A stretch of DNA of 33,271 nucleotides from Bacilli bacterium (GCA_012516175.1 JAAYWZ010000203.1:1-33271); one strand, 5' to 3'. Positions 17,262 through 26,789 are shown, numbered from the stretch's first letter. Program-made: numbers and translations. Notes: generated by a model not told the origin, from the letters alone.

Positions 17262-18664
17262 CATTTCACCTGATTTCGCCAACATTCTAATTCCTTATTA
17301 TAGTAATCTAATTTAACTTTCTTTTTATATTTTAACTCAAAATCTTTTAAGGCATCAATAACTTTTCTTTTTAAGATAAAGAGTACCACGATATTCACAA
17401 ATGATGCAATCCCAACACCTAAGTCTGTAATGATCCATGCAAATTCAGCTGTATAAAGACTACTAATAAATATTATTACTAGGAAGATAATCTTATAAAT
17501 GAAGTTTGCGATTCTGTATTTATTTTCTCTAAAGATAAACATTAAATTAGTTTGTGCGTTATAAAAACTACCAAAAAGAGCAGTAAAACCAAATAAGAAG
17601 ATTGAAATAGTGATAAACAGATTTCCCCAACCTGTAAATACAGTGTTAACTGCCTCACTCACAAACTCATTATACCCTTTATCCTGTAATCCTATGAATA
17701 GATACCCTTCATCGGAGATGATATTGTATTTATTAGTAATTAAGATAATAAAAGCTGTTAAGGAGCATAAAATAATGGTGTCGATAAAGATACAAAAACT
17801 TGACAACAATCCCTGTTTAACTGGGTGACTAACATTACTAGAAGCAGAAATGTTCGGGGATGTACCAATCCCTGCTTCATGGGTGAAGATACCTCTTCGC
17901 ATCCCAATATTGATGGCTTTACCGATAATACCTCCATATACTGCTTTTTTATTTAATGCATTATTAATAATTAAGATTATCACATCATCAATCAAAGAAA
18001 AATGGGAGATAATAATCACTAGTGAAATAATGATGTAAAAAATGGCCATAAAAGGCACTAATACCTCTGAGAATCTAACTAACCTCTTCGCATTACCAAT
18101 AATTACATATCCTAATAGAATTGTTACACTTAAGCCGATAATTATTTTATCAAGTTTTAAGGTTGTGCTTAGTGTTTCAGATATTGTAGTTGCTTGAATC
18201 GTGGGCATGAAGATACCTAAACAGACAAGAAATAAGAGGGAGATGCTGTAAGCCCAAAACTTAGAACCGATACCGCGAGCGATGTAATAAGCTGTTCCAC
18301 CCCGATATTCACCATTAATCTCCGTTTTATACAATTGACCTAAAGTATTTTCCATAAAGGATAATGATGAACACAAAAGTGCTGTTAACCACATCCAAAA
18401 AATAGCTCCTGGTCCACCGTAACAAATCGCAAATGCTACCCCAACAATATTGCCTGTCCCGATATGATTGGCAAGAATTAAGGAAACAGTCTGAAATGCA
18501 CTAATCTTATTACTTTTATGATTCTTCTCAAAGAGAAGTTTAGGCATTATCTTAAAATACCGAAATTGGACAAAATGGGTTTTAACTGAAAAATAAAAAC
18601 TTAATGACAATAATATGATTATTAATGGCCAACCCCAAATAATCTCTTCTACTAAATATTTCAT
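17261..18664 (-). CDS. sodium:alanine/glycine symporter (AgcS family)
   Basis: A 467-residue inner-membrane transporter with about eleven hydrophobic helices. AgcS-family motifs are NHIGTGNIVGVAFAICYGGPGA (read in parts), FMENTLGQLYKTEINGEYRGGTAYYI in the second quarter and MRRGIFTHEAGIGTSPNISAS in the middle. Family members import alanine or glycine with sodium or protons. The C-terminal tail is lysine-rich and cytoplasmic. Its ribosome site (GGAGGA, 18668-18673) can pair with an upstream TCCTCC (18709-18714), which may dampen translation. It is separated from gapA by that gene's terminator and overlaps cinA downstream. Confidence 0.92.
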   Translation of the reverse strand: MKYLVEEIIWGWPLIIILLSLSFYFSVKTHFVQFRYFKIMPKLLFEKNHKSNKISAFQTVSLILANHIGTGNIVGVAFAICYGGPGAIFWMWLTALLCSSLSFMENTLGQLYKTEINGEYRGGTAYYIARGIGSKFWAYSISLLFLVCLGIFMPTIQATTISETLSTTLKLDKIIIGLSVTILLGYVIIGNAKRLVRFSEVLVPFMAIFYIIISLVIIISHFSLIDDVIILIINNALNKKAVYGGIIGKAINIGMRRGIFTHEAGIGTSPNISASSNVSHPVKQGLLSSFCIFIDTIILCSLTAFIILITNKYNIISDEGYLFIGLQDKGYNEFVSEAVNTVFTGWGNLFITISIFLFGFTALFGSFYNAQTNLMFIFRENKYRIANFIYKIIFLVIIFISSLYTAEFAWIITDLGVGIASFVNIVVLFILKRKVIDALKDFELKYKKKVKLDYYNKELECWRNQVK

Positions 18665-18723
18665 ATATCCTCCAATTCTAGTTATCTATATAATCATATT
18701 CAATTGATGGAGGAAAATATGAA

Positions 18724-18763
18724 ACATAAAAGAAAAGGTTATCAACTTTAATCGATAACCTTT
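18724..18763 (-). terminator. terminator after gapA
   Basis: Perfect ten-base arms 18734-18743 and 18754-18763 with a ten-base loop, followed by TCTTTTATG on the minus strand. Confidence 0.85.
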
Positions 18764-18793
18764 CTATGTCTATAATTACTATTATCTTTATTA

Positions 18794-19840
<1,047 letters not shown>

Positions 19841-19841
19841 T

Positions 19842-19847
19842 ATTATA
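19842..19847 (-). promoter_or_regulatory. -10 box of gapA
   Basis: A perfect TATAAT on the minus strand, 40 bases before the ATG. No good -35 box is seen at the usual distance, which may indicate that an activator or an extended element is needed. Confidence 0.6.
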
Positions 19848-19899
19848 GTTCCACAATAATTTTACTACTAATCAACACTTTTTTCAAGCATAAGCCAAA

Positions 19900-19915
19900 A
19901 TGTAAGCGCTAGTAT
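19900..19915. promoter_or_regulatory. possible CcpA cre site upstream of gapA
   Basis: ATGTAAGCGCTAGTAT matches the cre pattern WTGNAANCGNWNNCW at all but one fixed position. It lies about 65-80 bases upstream of the predicted gapA start. Weak on its own, since cre is degenerate. Confidence 0.3.
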
Positions 19916-19946
19916 TTTCTCTTTAATGCACCACCCCTTAATATTA

Positions 19947-21209
19947 TTATCTGCTAAACATAATTTTTTCACTCTTAAACATTCTTTGAATTATCAGAAC
20001 TAATAATCCTATGTATATACAAGTTGAAAACACGGCTAATAGCCAATTGACAAAAGTAATGTTAAATTGGAAAATAGCTTTTAAAACTAAGACAATGTTA
20101 TAAACTGGTAATAAATACTCAATAGGATTTTGACTTACTTCCATATTAAACATATTAAAGAAGGATATCCCCATTACAATAAGCATAAGTGGGGTAACTA
20201 AAGCTCCAGCCTGTTTAGTAGTTTTCGAGAAAGTTGACACTACTACCACAAGCCCAACAAACAGTAATACTGAAACAAACATAATTCCAAACAACATCAA
20301 ATAATCGCTAATTTGATATTTTAGTCCACCAAATAGATTCTCATCACCACTTATTTCGTTAAACTGCGGCATTACAGCCACAAGACCTATAAAAGAAGCG
20401 ATTGAAGAAAGAACAGCAATTACGGAAATACTAATGATTTTCCCCACCGCTAGTTCACTTCTCTTAATTGGGGTAACTAAAAGGGTCGCAATAGTTCCCC
20501 TTTCTTTTTCTCCTGCTACTGATTCCATTCCTACACTCATAGCACCAGTGAAGAGATAAATTATGAGGATCATCGGAATGAACATCCCTAAAAAGCGACC
20601 TTGCGCTTTTTCAGTATCACCCAGATCAGTCACCTTTTCATTGAAGATATTTAGCTTCTCAAGTTCAATCTTCGTTGCGGCTATACTGTTTTCATATTGA
20701 CTCATAACCCCAACAAAACCATAATAGGTGCTTTCTGAATAGGATTTATCTATATTATATAGGATTTCCACTTGCGGTTTATTTGTAGCATCATCATTTT
20801 TTACTACTTGGATAAAGTCAGCAGGAAAGTATATGATGAGATCAATTTCTTGGGTTTGAAGTTTGGTTTTTGCTGATTCAAATTCACTTTCATTAATGTA
20901 ATGAATGCCCGCATTCGCCACTAAACTCTCAGTTTCATTTAACTTCATCAAGTTTTTGTAGTCTTCAACTACACCAGAAAAACTTTTTACTTGCTTTCCA
21001 TTATTGGTGAAGGTATCAGGCGCATTCACCACATAGACAATTGGTGTATAGGCATTAATCTTTTTCGCTTCATTTTTAGCTGACATACCCATTAAACCAT
21101 AAATTAGGTACATGGTTAACGGAGGTAGTATAAATAAAGAAAAGATCATTGTCTTATCAGTAAAAACCCGTGCTAATTCTTTCTTCACAATTGTCCAGAT
21201 ATTTCTCAT
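19947..21209 (-). CDS. natB: ABC-2 type exporter permease (NatB-like)
   Basis: A 420-residue membrane subunit: one N-terminal hydrophobic helix (about 18-40), a large outward-facing domain (about 45-195) and a C-terminal block of five or six helices beginning with the FLGMFIPMILIIYLFTG segment. The conserved cytoplasmic loop MESVAGEKERGTIATLLVTP is typical of ABC-2 permeases of the NatB family, which expel sodium ions or peptides and drugs. Its start overlaps the end of the ATPase gene by four bases, so the two form a coupled pair. The substrate is not predictable; natB is named by resemblance. Confidence 0.85.
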   Translation of the reverse strand: MRNIWTIVKKELARVFTDKTMIFSLFILPPLTMYLIYGLMGMSAKNEAKKINAYTPIVYVVNAPDTFTNNGKQVKSFSGVVEDYKNLMKLNETESLVANAGIHYINESEFESAKTKLQTQEIDLIIYFPADFIQVVKNDDATNKPQVEILYNIDKSYSESTYYGFVGVMSQYENSIAATKIELEKLNIFNEKVTDLGDTEKAQGRFLGMFIPMILIIYLFTGAMSVGMESVAGEKERGTIATLLVTPIKRSELAVGKIISISVIAVLSSIASFIGLVAVMPQFNEISGDENLFGGLKYQISDYLMLFGIMFVSVLLFVGLVVVVSTFSKTTKQAGALVTPLMLIVMGISFFNMFNMEVSQNPIEYLLPVYNIVLVLKAIFQFNITFVNWLLAVFSTCIYIGLLVLIIQRMFKSEKIMFSR

Positions 21210-22006
21210 GCCACTATACCCCCATCTTCTTCTTTTGATCTCTTAAAGATTTCAAAAAACGCATCATCTAAATCTCTAGTATTGGTTTCCTCGAGAATTT
21301 CTTCGGTTGTTCCAACCATCCGAATCTTTCCATCGATGATAATACCAATACGATCACATAACTTTGCAGCTAAACTCATGATATGTGTAGAGATAACGAT
21401 GGTCTTACCTTCATTACGTAATTCTTGTAAGTAATCAGTTACTGTCCGCGCTGTTAATACATCTAAACCATTCGTTGGTTCATCAAAGATGATAATATCA
21501 GGATCATGGACTAAGGATATGGCGATGGAAGTTTTTTGTTTCATCCCTGTTGACATTTGACTAACCTTAACTTCCGCAAAATCATTAATCCCAAAGGTGT
21601 CAAATAACTTCTTTTTATTTTTCGCAATTGTATCTTCATCTAAGCCATATAATTGACCAAAAAAATTGAATAAATAATTAGGTGTAAAATGATCTTCAAG
21701 TTTCAATTCACTCGTTAAAAATGATAACTTCCCTCTAGCCTTATCATCCTCATTAACGACGCTTATTCTTTCATTATTAAGTTCAATAAATGCGTCCCCT
21801 TTATCAGGTTTAATTAATGTGGATATGCATCTAAGAGTAGTGGTTTTACCAGCCCCATTTGGTCCTAATAATCCGAATATTTCTCCTGGCTTCACGGTAA
21901 AACTTACATTATTAGCTGCAACTTTTAGAGGGTTATTAGAATTTTCAATCCACATTTGCTTTTTGCTTAAGCGATATGTTTTTGTAATATTTTCAACAAT
22001 TAACAT
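21206..22006 (-). CDS. natA: ABC transporter ATPase (NatA-like)
   Basis: A 266-residue ATPase partner of the following permease. Walker A GLLGPNGAGKTTTLR, signature QMSTGMKQK (MSTGM in place of LSGGQ, common in this subfamily), Walker B IIIFDEPTNGLD and H-loop STHIMS are all present. An insertion of about 15 residues after the first strand (SKKQMWIENSNNPLK) resembles NatA proteins. AGGTGG precedes the ATG. A TATAAT on the minus strand at 22050-22055 is a possible promoter. Confidence 0.9.
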   Translation of the reverse strand: MLIVENITKTYRLSKKQMWIENSNNPLKVAANNVSFTVKPGEIFGLLGPNGAGKTTTLRCISTLIKPDKGDAFIELNNERISVVNEDDKARGKLSFLTSELKLEDHFTPNYLFNFFGQLYGLDEDTIAKNKKKLFDTFGINDFAEVKVSQMSTGMKQKTSIAISLVHDPDIIIFDEPTNGLDVLTARTVTDYLQELRNEGKTIVISTHIMSLAAKLCDRIGIIIDGKIRMVGTTEEILEETNTRDLDDAFFEIFKRSKEEDGGIVA

Positions 22007-22102
22007 ACTCCACCTCTTAAATCATATTTTACATTTTTCACTTGTATTAATTATATCATAATTACTTCGATATTCATATTTTTTTGTATTATTAATTCCT
22101 AG

Positions 22103-22131
22103 TTGAAAAACATGCTAAAAGACATTAAAAT
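22103..22131 (+). promoter_or_regulatory. promoter of the GNAT gene
   Basis: TTGAAA (22103-22108), 17-base spacer, TAAAAT (22126-22131), 24 bases before the ATG. Confidence 0.65.
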
Positions 22132-22155
22132 ATTTATGATATAAGAGGTGAGTTT

Positions 22156-22581
22156 ATGAAGTGTATTATCGCAAATAACCAAAAACATTTTTATGATCAA
22201 GTCATTGTCAGAAGTAAAGTCTTCTTAATTGAACAAAAAGTACCAATTGAAGAAGAAATCGATTATTTAGATAGCGAAGCAACTCAATTCATCGTCTATG
22301 ATGATAATGATAACGCCATTGGTGCTGCGCGTTTTCGGATTGTTCATCATATCGGTAAAGTTGAACGCGTCTGCGTCTTAAAAGAGTATCGTAAAAAAGG
22401 TGTAGGAAGCTTAATCATGAATACTATCGAAAACTATGCGAAATCACTGGGCATTAAAGAAATGATGCTTAACGCCCAATTAACAGCTATTCCTTTTTAT
22501 GAACGTCTTGGATATCATGCTGAAGGAGAAATCATTCTTGACGCTAATATTGAACACCGTAAAATGACCAAAAAAATATAG
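22156..22581 (+). CDS. GNAT acetyltransferase, ElaA/YjcF type
   Basis: A 141-residue single-domain N-acetyltransferase. The N-terminus (RSKVFLIEQKVPIEEEIDYLD) is the mark of the ElaA/YjcF branch, and the acetyl-CoA loop is VLKEYRKKGVGSLIM (R/Q-x-x-G-x-G type), followed by LNAQLTAIPFYERLGY. The acceptor is unknown. GAGGTGA precedes the ATG. It is a single-gene unit on the plus strand with a strong shared terminator. Confidence 0.88.
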   Translation: MKCIIANNQKHFYDQVIVRSKVFLIEQKVPIEEEIDYLDSEATQFIVYDDNDNAIGAARFRIVHHIGKVERVCVLKEYRKKGVGSLIMNTIENYAKSLGIKEMMLNAQLTAIPFYERLGYHAEGEIILDANIEHRKMTKKI

Positions 22582-22616
22582 GCAGCACTTTCCATGTGCT
22601 GCCTATTATTTTTTTT
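22579..22616. terminator. bidirectional terminator between the GNAT gene and mgtC
   Basis: Eight-base GC-rich arms (22581-22588 and 22596-22603) with T runs on both sides serve both convergent genes; the stop codon of the GNAT gene lies at the left edge. Confidence 0.9.
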
Positions 22617-23106
22617 ACTCATCCTTGTTTTTAAGAGCTTGGGGACGATTATAATAAGAACGTACACTACTAAGAATTAAAGTAATTTCTACTAAGAAGG
22701 TTGCGAGAATTCCAATAAAATAATATCCATACCCAATCGCAATACCAATCATCGCAGCAGCCCATAGACTAGCTGCGGAAGTTAAACCACTAATGATATT
22801 GTTTTTATCATGAATGATGGTACCTGCACCTAAAAAGCCAATCCCCGAAACAACTTGGGCACTTAATCGTACTGTATCTATCTTTAAGACATTATAAGCT
22901 GCGGGATCATGGGCAGCTAACTCTAATGTTTGTCTAACTGTTTCCACTCCAACAATGGTAATTACAGCTGATCCTAAACATACTAACACGTAAGTACGAA
23001 ACCCAACTGGTTTCTTATGGCGTTCTCGCTCAAAACCAATGATACCTCCTGCGATGAAAGCTACTAGCATTCTTAATGCGTATTCTAATTCAGTTACTTC
23101 AAACAT
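22615..23106 (-). CDS. MgtC/SapB-family membrane protein
   Basis: A 163-residue protein with four to five hydrophobic helices. Family motifs are GGIIGFERERHKKPVGFRTYVLVCLGSA (read in parts, residues about 20-47), SAQVVSGIGFLGAGTI and GLTSAASLWAAAMIGIAIG. It lacks the extra cytoplasmic C-terminal domain of Salmonella MgtC. Members are linked to magnesium limitation and acid or host stress, but their exact action differs between species. No magnesium riboswitch is seen in the short upstream region. Confidence 0.88.
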   Translation of the reverse strand: MFEVTELEYALRMLVAFIAGGIIGFERERHKKPVGFRTYVLVCLGSAVITIVGVETVRQTLELAAHDPAAYNVLKIDTVRLSAQVVSGIGFLGAGTIIHDKNNIISGLTSAASLWAAAMIGIAIGYGYYFIGILATFLVEITLILSSVRSYYNRPQALKNKDE

Positions 23107-23201
23107 GGTTTTTCACCTCGTGCCAATATTATCTTTATTTTATCATAAAATTAACGAAAATTTAACAATTTATTAATATTTTATTCACATTCTAGCATGG
23201 T

Positions 23202-23258
23202 TTTACCAAATTGAAAACACATATGATAAAAACTCATATGTGTTTTAAATTTGGTAAA
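23202..23258. repeat. 25-bp near-perfect inverted repeat over the 3' end of the coiled-coil gene
   Basis: Arms 23202-23226 and 23234-23258 match over 25 bases with one mismatch around a seven-base loop. The right arm holds the last codons and the stop of the coiled-coil gene. The inner part can act as a terminator, but no T run follows the full stem on either strand, so its length is more than a standard terminator needs. Confidence 0.75.
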
Positions 23259-24109
23259 TATTTCTCAATAAAATAATTTAAGTCAAGGATATCATAAGTT
23301 TTAATATGTTTCTCAGCGATAATCTTACTTAATATTTTTTCCGCCACATCCTTAAACTCCTTTAAGAACTTATTATCTTTTTCTAATTTTTCTTTATCTT
23401 GACTAATAACATGTAACTGTTGTTTAAGTGTCTTGTTATCACTAGTTAAAGTTTCTACTTTTTCCTTTAAATTCTCATTCTCTTTCTTAAGATGTTTTAC
23501 CATTTTTTCATTATTAGTTACTTTCTTTAATTGTTCTTTATAACCTTCTACTTCTTTCTGAAGCCTTTCTAACTCTTCATCTTTTTCAATTAACGCTTCT
23601 CTTAAAAAATCAACTTGGCTACGATACATTGACATTTCTTCCGTTTTACTTTGCTCCTCTTTAATTACCTGATGATAATAACCTTCATTTAGTGGTTTGA
23701 TGTTGTGCTTAGGTAACTTATGATAATGATTAAAGACTTTGCGTGAAATTTCATATATTACTCTAATACATTTGATAAATTCTTCAATATTAAATGGCAA
23801 CAATTTTTGGTGCTTATATATATTACCTAAAGAGTTTATTTCTTTCAACTGATCAAAGTTCATAAATTCAATTCGAAGTGAACAATAATCCTTAATCAAA
23901 GTATGCTTCAAAAAGTCTCCTAATGTCGTTTGACTAATATTATATCCTTCCCGCTTTGATACAAACTTAAATAAATGTTCTAGATACACCTGCATTTGTA
24001 AAAACACTGTACAATTACGATATCGCAATGCCTCCTCAATCATTTGATATCGTTTAAATAAATCATCATCTAACTCCTCTAAAAAAAGAAAATCTTCATT
24101 AATTTTCAT
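23234..24109 (-). CDS. orphan helical protein with long C-terminal coiled coil (DUF4145/HEPN-like N-terminus)
   Basis: I do not recognise a named family with confidence. Starting at 24109 it has 291 residues. The N-terminal half (about 1-140) is helical with a YRNCTVFLQMQVYLEHLFKF segment and a GNIYKHQKL segment followed by FIKCIRVIYEISRKVF, resembling the DUF4145/HEPN-type helical domains found fused to restriction and RNA-processing proteins. Residues about 155-260 form a heptad coiled coil rich in Glu and Lys, and a short helical tail follows. The start at 24109 is chosen because GGGGGTGG lies seven bases upstream; a longer reading frame to 24229 would run through the promoter and the tandem repeat. 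It is flanked by unrelated genes and has its own promoter. Confidence 0.6.
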   Translation of the reverse strand: MKINEDFLFLEELDDDLFKRYQMIEEALRYRNCTVFLQMQVYLEHLFKFVSKREGYNISQTTLGDFLKHTLIKDYCSLRIEFMNFDQLKEINSLGNIYKHQKLLPFNIEEFIKCIRVIYEISRKVFNHYHKLPKHNIKPLNEGYYHQVIKEEQSKTEEMSMYRSQVDFLREALIEKDEELERLQKEVEGYKEQLKKVTNNEKMVKHLKKENENLKEKVETLTSDNKTLKQQLHVISQDKEKLEKDNKFLKEFKDVAEKILSKIIAEKHIKTYDILDLNYFIEKYLPNLKHI

Positions 24110-24166
24110 TTTTCCACCCCCTTTAGTACTATTATATTTAACAATATCCAATAAAAACCCATATAA

Positions 24167-24202
24167 AATGTAATTATCACTATTAATGTAATTATCACTA
24201 TT
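24167..24202. repeat. two perfect 18-bp tandem repeats at the coiled-coil gene promoter
   Basis: The unit AATGTAATTATCACTATT is present twice without a gap (24167-24184, 24185-24202). The pair overlaps the -10 box and transcription start of the minus-strand promoter, the place for a repressor operator. Each unit contains a GTAATTATCAC stretch with weak internal symmetry. Confidence 0.8.
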
Positions 24203-24229
24203 ATAGTGCAACTTCTCTAAATTAATCAA
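24200..24229 (-). promoter_or_regulatory. promoter of the coiled-coil gene
   Basis: TTGATT (24224-24229), 18-base spacer, perfect TATAAT (24200-24205) on the minus strand. The mRNA leader would be about 85 bases. Confidence 0.6.
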
Positions 24230-24244
24230 TTATTATTTACAAAA

Positions 24245-24283
24245 ATAAAAGAATCAATCAAAGATTGACTCTTTAATTGATTC
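24245..24283 (-). terminator. terminator after speB
   Basis: Arms 24251-24264 and 24270-24283 pair with one internal mismatch and are followed by TTTTATTTTT on the minus strand. Confidence 0.88.
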
Positions 24284-24284
24284 C

Positions 24285-25136
24285 TTATCTACTAATAGCC
24301 ATAAGTAATTCTCTTAATACTTTACAAGCCACAATCGTCGAAGCACCAGTTTGATCATAATGAGGTGCAAGTTCCACCACATCAGCCCCCACAATATTAT
24401 TTAGTTTCACAAATTTAAGGATTGCTTCTAGTAATTCATGAAAACTAATGCCACCTGGTTCAGGTGTACCTGTTCCTGGGAAGACGGATGGGTCTAGTAC
24501 ATCTAAGTCAATTGTAATGTATACTGGTTTATCCTTTACGATTTCGATAGCTTCATCTAATCCATTTGTATTATATTTATTCTGAATAACATGTTCTTTA
24601 GCCCATTCAAACTCTTCCTTCGCGCCTGAACGAATGCCAAATTGGAAGATTCTCCCATCACCTAATAGTTCCCAAGCGCGATACAGAACATTCGCATGGG
24701 ATAATTTGTGATCAAAGAAAGTATCACGCAAATCGGTATGGGCATCAAAATGTAAGATATGTAAATCAGGATATTTTTTGGCCATTGCCCTGATTGTTCC
24801 GACTGATAAGGAATGCTCACCTCCAAGCATGACTGGTTGTTTACCATCATTTAGGAGTTTAGAAGTAAAGGCCTCAATGTCATCAATCATCTTATCAACA
24901 CTACCAATTTTCGGAACTAAATCACCTGCGTCAAATATATTGAAATCTGTTAAATCCTTATCTTGATAAGGACTATAAACTTCTAAGCCATAGGATTCAA
25001 TTCTAATCGCATTTGGCGCAAATCTTGTCCCTGGTCGATATGATGTTGTACCATCGAATGGTGCACCAAAAATGACAGTTTTCGCTTCATCATAAGTACT
25101 ATTACAGAATAGAAATGTTAAAATATTTTTGTCCAC
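24285..25136 (-). CDS. speB: agmatinase (agmatine ureohydrolase)
   Basis: Hydrolyses agmatine to putrescine and urea. The 283-residue ureohydrolase has the manganese ligands in GGEHS (His108), FDAHTD (Asp131, His133, Asp135) and TIDLDVLDP (Asp210, Asp212), with the agmatinase-like start IFGAPFDGTTSYRPGTRFAP and the PEPGG segment. The SYRPG motif and the neighbouring arginine decarboxylase favour agmatinase over arginase or guanidinobutyrase. It follows speA by 23 bases and is co-transcribed with it; a terminator closes the unit. Confidence 0.94.
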   Translation of the reverse strand: MDKNILTFLFCNSTYDEAKTVIFGAPFDGTTSYRPGTRFAPNAIRIESYGLEVYSPYQDKDLTDFNIFDAGDLVPKIGSVDKMIDDIEAFTSKLLNDGKQPVMLGGEHSLSVGTIRAMAKKYPDLHILHFDAHTDLRDTFFDHKLSHANVLYRAWELLGDGRIFQFGIRSGAKEEFEWAKEHVIQNKYNTNGLDEAIEIVKDKPVYITIDLDVLDPSVFPGTGTPEPGGISFHELLEAILKFVKLNNIVGADVVELAPHYDQTGASTIVACKVLRELLMAISR

Positions 25137-25159
25137 TTTAGACCTCCAAATCGATAATT

Positions 25160-26611
25160 TTAATATACTAAAATATTAATATATTCATTAGTTAAATCTT
25201 CAGGACCAGTAATTATACTGCCCTTTTCTTTAGAGTAAAGGATATAATCAATCGCTTCTTGACTGATGATTTCCCCAGGCGCGATAACCGGAATTCCTGG
25301 TGGATAACACATGATAAATTCACCACTGACTAGTCCGGCGCTTTCCTTGAATAGTACAGGCATTTTCCGCGCATAGAATGCTTCACGGGGTGATACCCAA
25401 ACTTCTGGAATGGTAAATTCAGCTTTCGCGATTTCAATGGGTTCTGATTTGTACTTTTCCTTGATATCTTTTAGCGCAAATATTAGTTTATCAATATTTT
25501 CTTTCGTATCACCAAGGCTAATGACACACATGAAGTTATTGATATCGCCATACTCGATTAAAATTCTATACTCATCTCTTAATATCGCTCCAATCTCAAA
25601 GCCTGTTAAACCAATATTAGCAACATTGATGCTTAACTTAGTTAAATCATAATCATAAATGGTATCACCATTAATCATACTCCGATCAAAAACAATATAG
25701 CCACCGATTTTGCGCACTTCTGTACGGGCATATTCAGCAAGTTCAATTATATTATTAATCAGTTCCTTACCATTAAGCGCTAATTGTTTTCGAGCCAAAT
25801 CAAGGCTTGTCATCAGTAAATAGGAAGCACTAGTTGTCTGCATAATGTTAACGATACTACGTACATAATGAGGTTTAATATTTTTTGTACTTACTAATAA
25901 AACGGAACTTTGGGTTAGTGACCCACCGGTTTTATGTAAACTTAATGCACACATGTCAGCTCCAAGTTCCATGCCACCACGGGGTGTATTTTCATTAAAG
26001 TAGAAGTGCGAACCATGCGCTTCATCGCAAAGAACCAACATCCCATATTCATGGGCTAGATCTGCGATTTCCTTAATGTTGGAACATATACCATAATAAG
26101 TAGGGTTAATAATTAAAATGGCTTTCGCATCAGGATTATCAATGATGGTTTGTTTAACATCCTCAACACTTATACCTAAAGAGATACCCAATTTATTATC
26201 GATACCTGGATTGACATAAACAGGAATCGCACCACTTAAAATCAGACCATTGATAACTGATTTATGTACATTTCGGGGAAGAATTATTTTTTCTCCTTCT
26301 TGACAACTTGCCAAAATCATTGCTTGTACGGCTTGGGTTGTCCCATTTACCATCAAATAAGCTTCGTCAGCTCCAAAAGCATCTGCCATTAAAATTTCTG
26401 CTTCTCTTATAACCCCAGTTGGATGCATCGCATTGTCAATCGTTTTTGAGGAATTGACATCATATTTACATGCTTGTTCACCTAAAAACTCTTGAAGATA
26501 TGGGTTGCCTCGACCACGTTTATGCCCAGGCACATCAAAAGGGATGGTATCATCTTCAATTAGTTTTTTAAGAGCCTCATAAATAGGTGCTTTAGAATGG
26601 TCTAATATCAT
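25160..26611 (-). CDS. speA: arginine decarboxylase (Bacillus SpeA type, PLP)
   Basis: A PLP-dependent Orn/Lys/Arg decarboxylase of the compact Bacillus type. The 483-residue protein shows FDVPGHKRG (25-33), the cofactor region VNGTTQAVQAMI, DEAHG (196-200), the PLP lysine in SLHKTGGSLTQSS (Lys227), and the C-terminal YPPGIPVIAPGE. With agmatinase directly downstream, arginine is the likely substrate, giving agmatine and then putrescine; a lysine decarboxylase is the main alternative. No spermidine genes (speD, speE) occur nearby. AAGGAGA precedes the ATG. A perfect dyad sits in its probable promoter. Confidence 0.9.
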   Translation of the reverse strand: MILDHSKAPIYEALKKLIEDDTIPFDVPGHKRGRGNPYLQEFLGEQACKYDVNSSKTIDNAMHPTGVIREAEILMADAFGADEAYLMVNGTTQAVQAMILASCQEGEKIILPRNVHKSVINGLILSGAIPVYVNPGIDNKLGISLGISVEDVKQTIIDNPDAKAILIINPTYYGICSNIKEIADLAHEYGMLVLCDEAHGSHFYFNENTPRGGMELGADMCALSLHKTGGSLTQSSVLLVSTKNIKPHYVRSIVNIMQTTSASYLLMTSLDLARKQLALNGKELINNIIELAEYARTEVRKIGGYIVFDRSMINGDTIYDYDLTKLSINVANIGLTGFEIGAILRDEYRILIEYGDINNFMCVISLGDTKENIDKLIFALKDIKEKYKSEPIEIAKAEFTIPEVWVSPREAFYARKMPVLFKESAGLVSGEFIMCYPPGIPVIAPGEIISQEAIDYILYSKEKGSIITGPEDLTNEYINILVY

Positions 26612-26651
26612 CCTTAATCTCCTTCTATTTTCATCAAAGTTTAGTATATTT

Positions 26652-26669
26652 AAACTAAATGTTTAGTTT
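26652..26669. promoter_or_regulatory. perfect dyad in the speA promoter region, possible operator
   Basis: AAACTAAA-TG-TTTAGTTT is a perfect 8+8 dyad 41 bases before the speA ATG, just upstream of a TATACT -10 candidate (26643-26648, minus strand). A third GTTTAGT half-site lies at about 26639-26645. The cognate regulator is unknown. Confidence 0.45.
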
Positions 26670-26740
26670 GATTTTGATTCCTAGCATATTTTATTACTTT
26701 CAGGTATAAAATGCAAGTAAAATCTACTAATATCACTAAA

Positions 26741-26781
26741 TAAAAAAAGAATGATTACATTTATAGTTTATAATCATTCTT
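26741..26781 (-). terminator. terminator after the GNAT-like gene
   Basis: Eleven-base arms 26747-26757 and 26771-26781 pair perfectly, followed by a run of seven T residues on the minus strand. Confidence 0.9.
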
Positions 26782-26789
26782 AACTTTTA

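Noticed and set aside
24110-24229. Longer N-terminus for the coiled-coil gene
   Set aside because: It would translate the promoter and tandem repeat (a doubled NSDNYI), and the start has no ribosome site; 24109 has a strong one.
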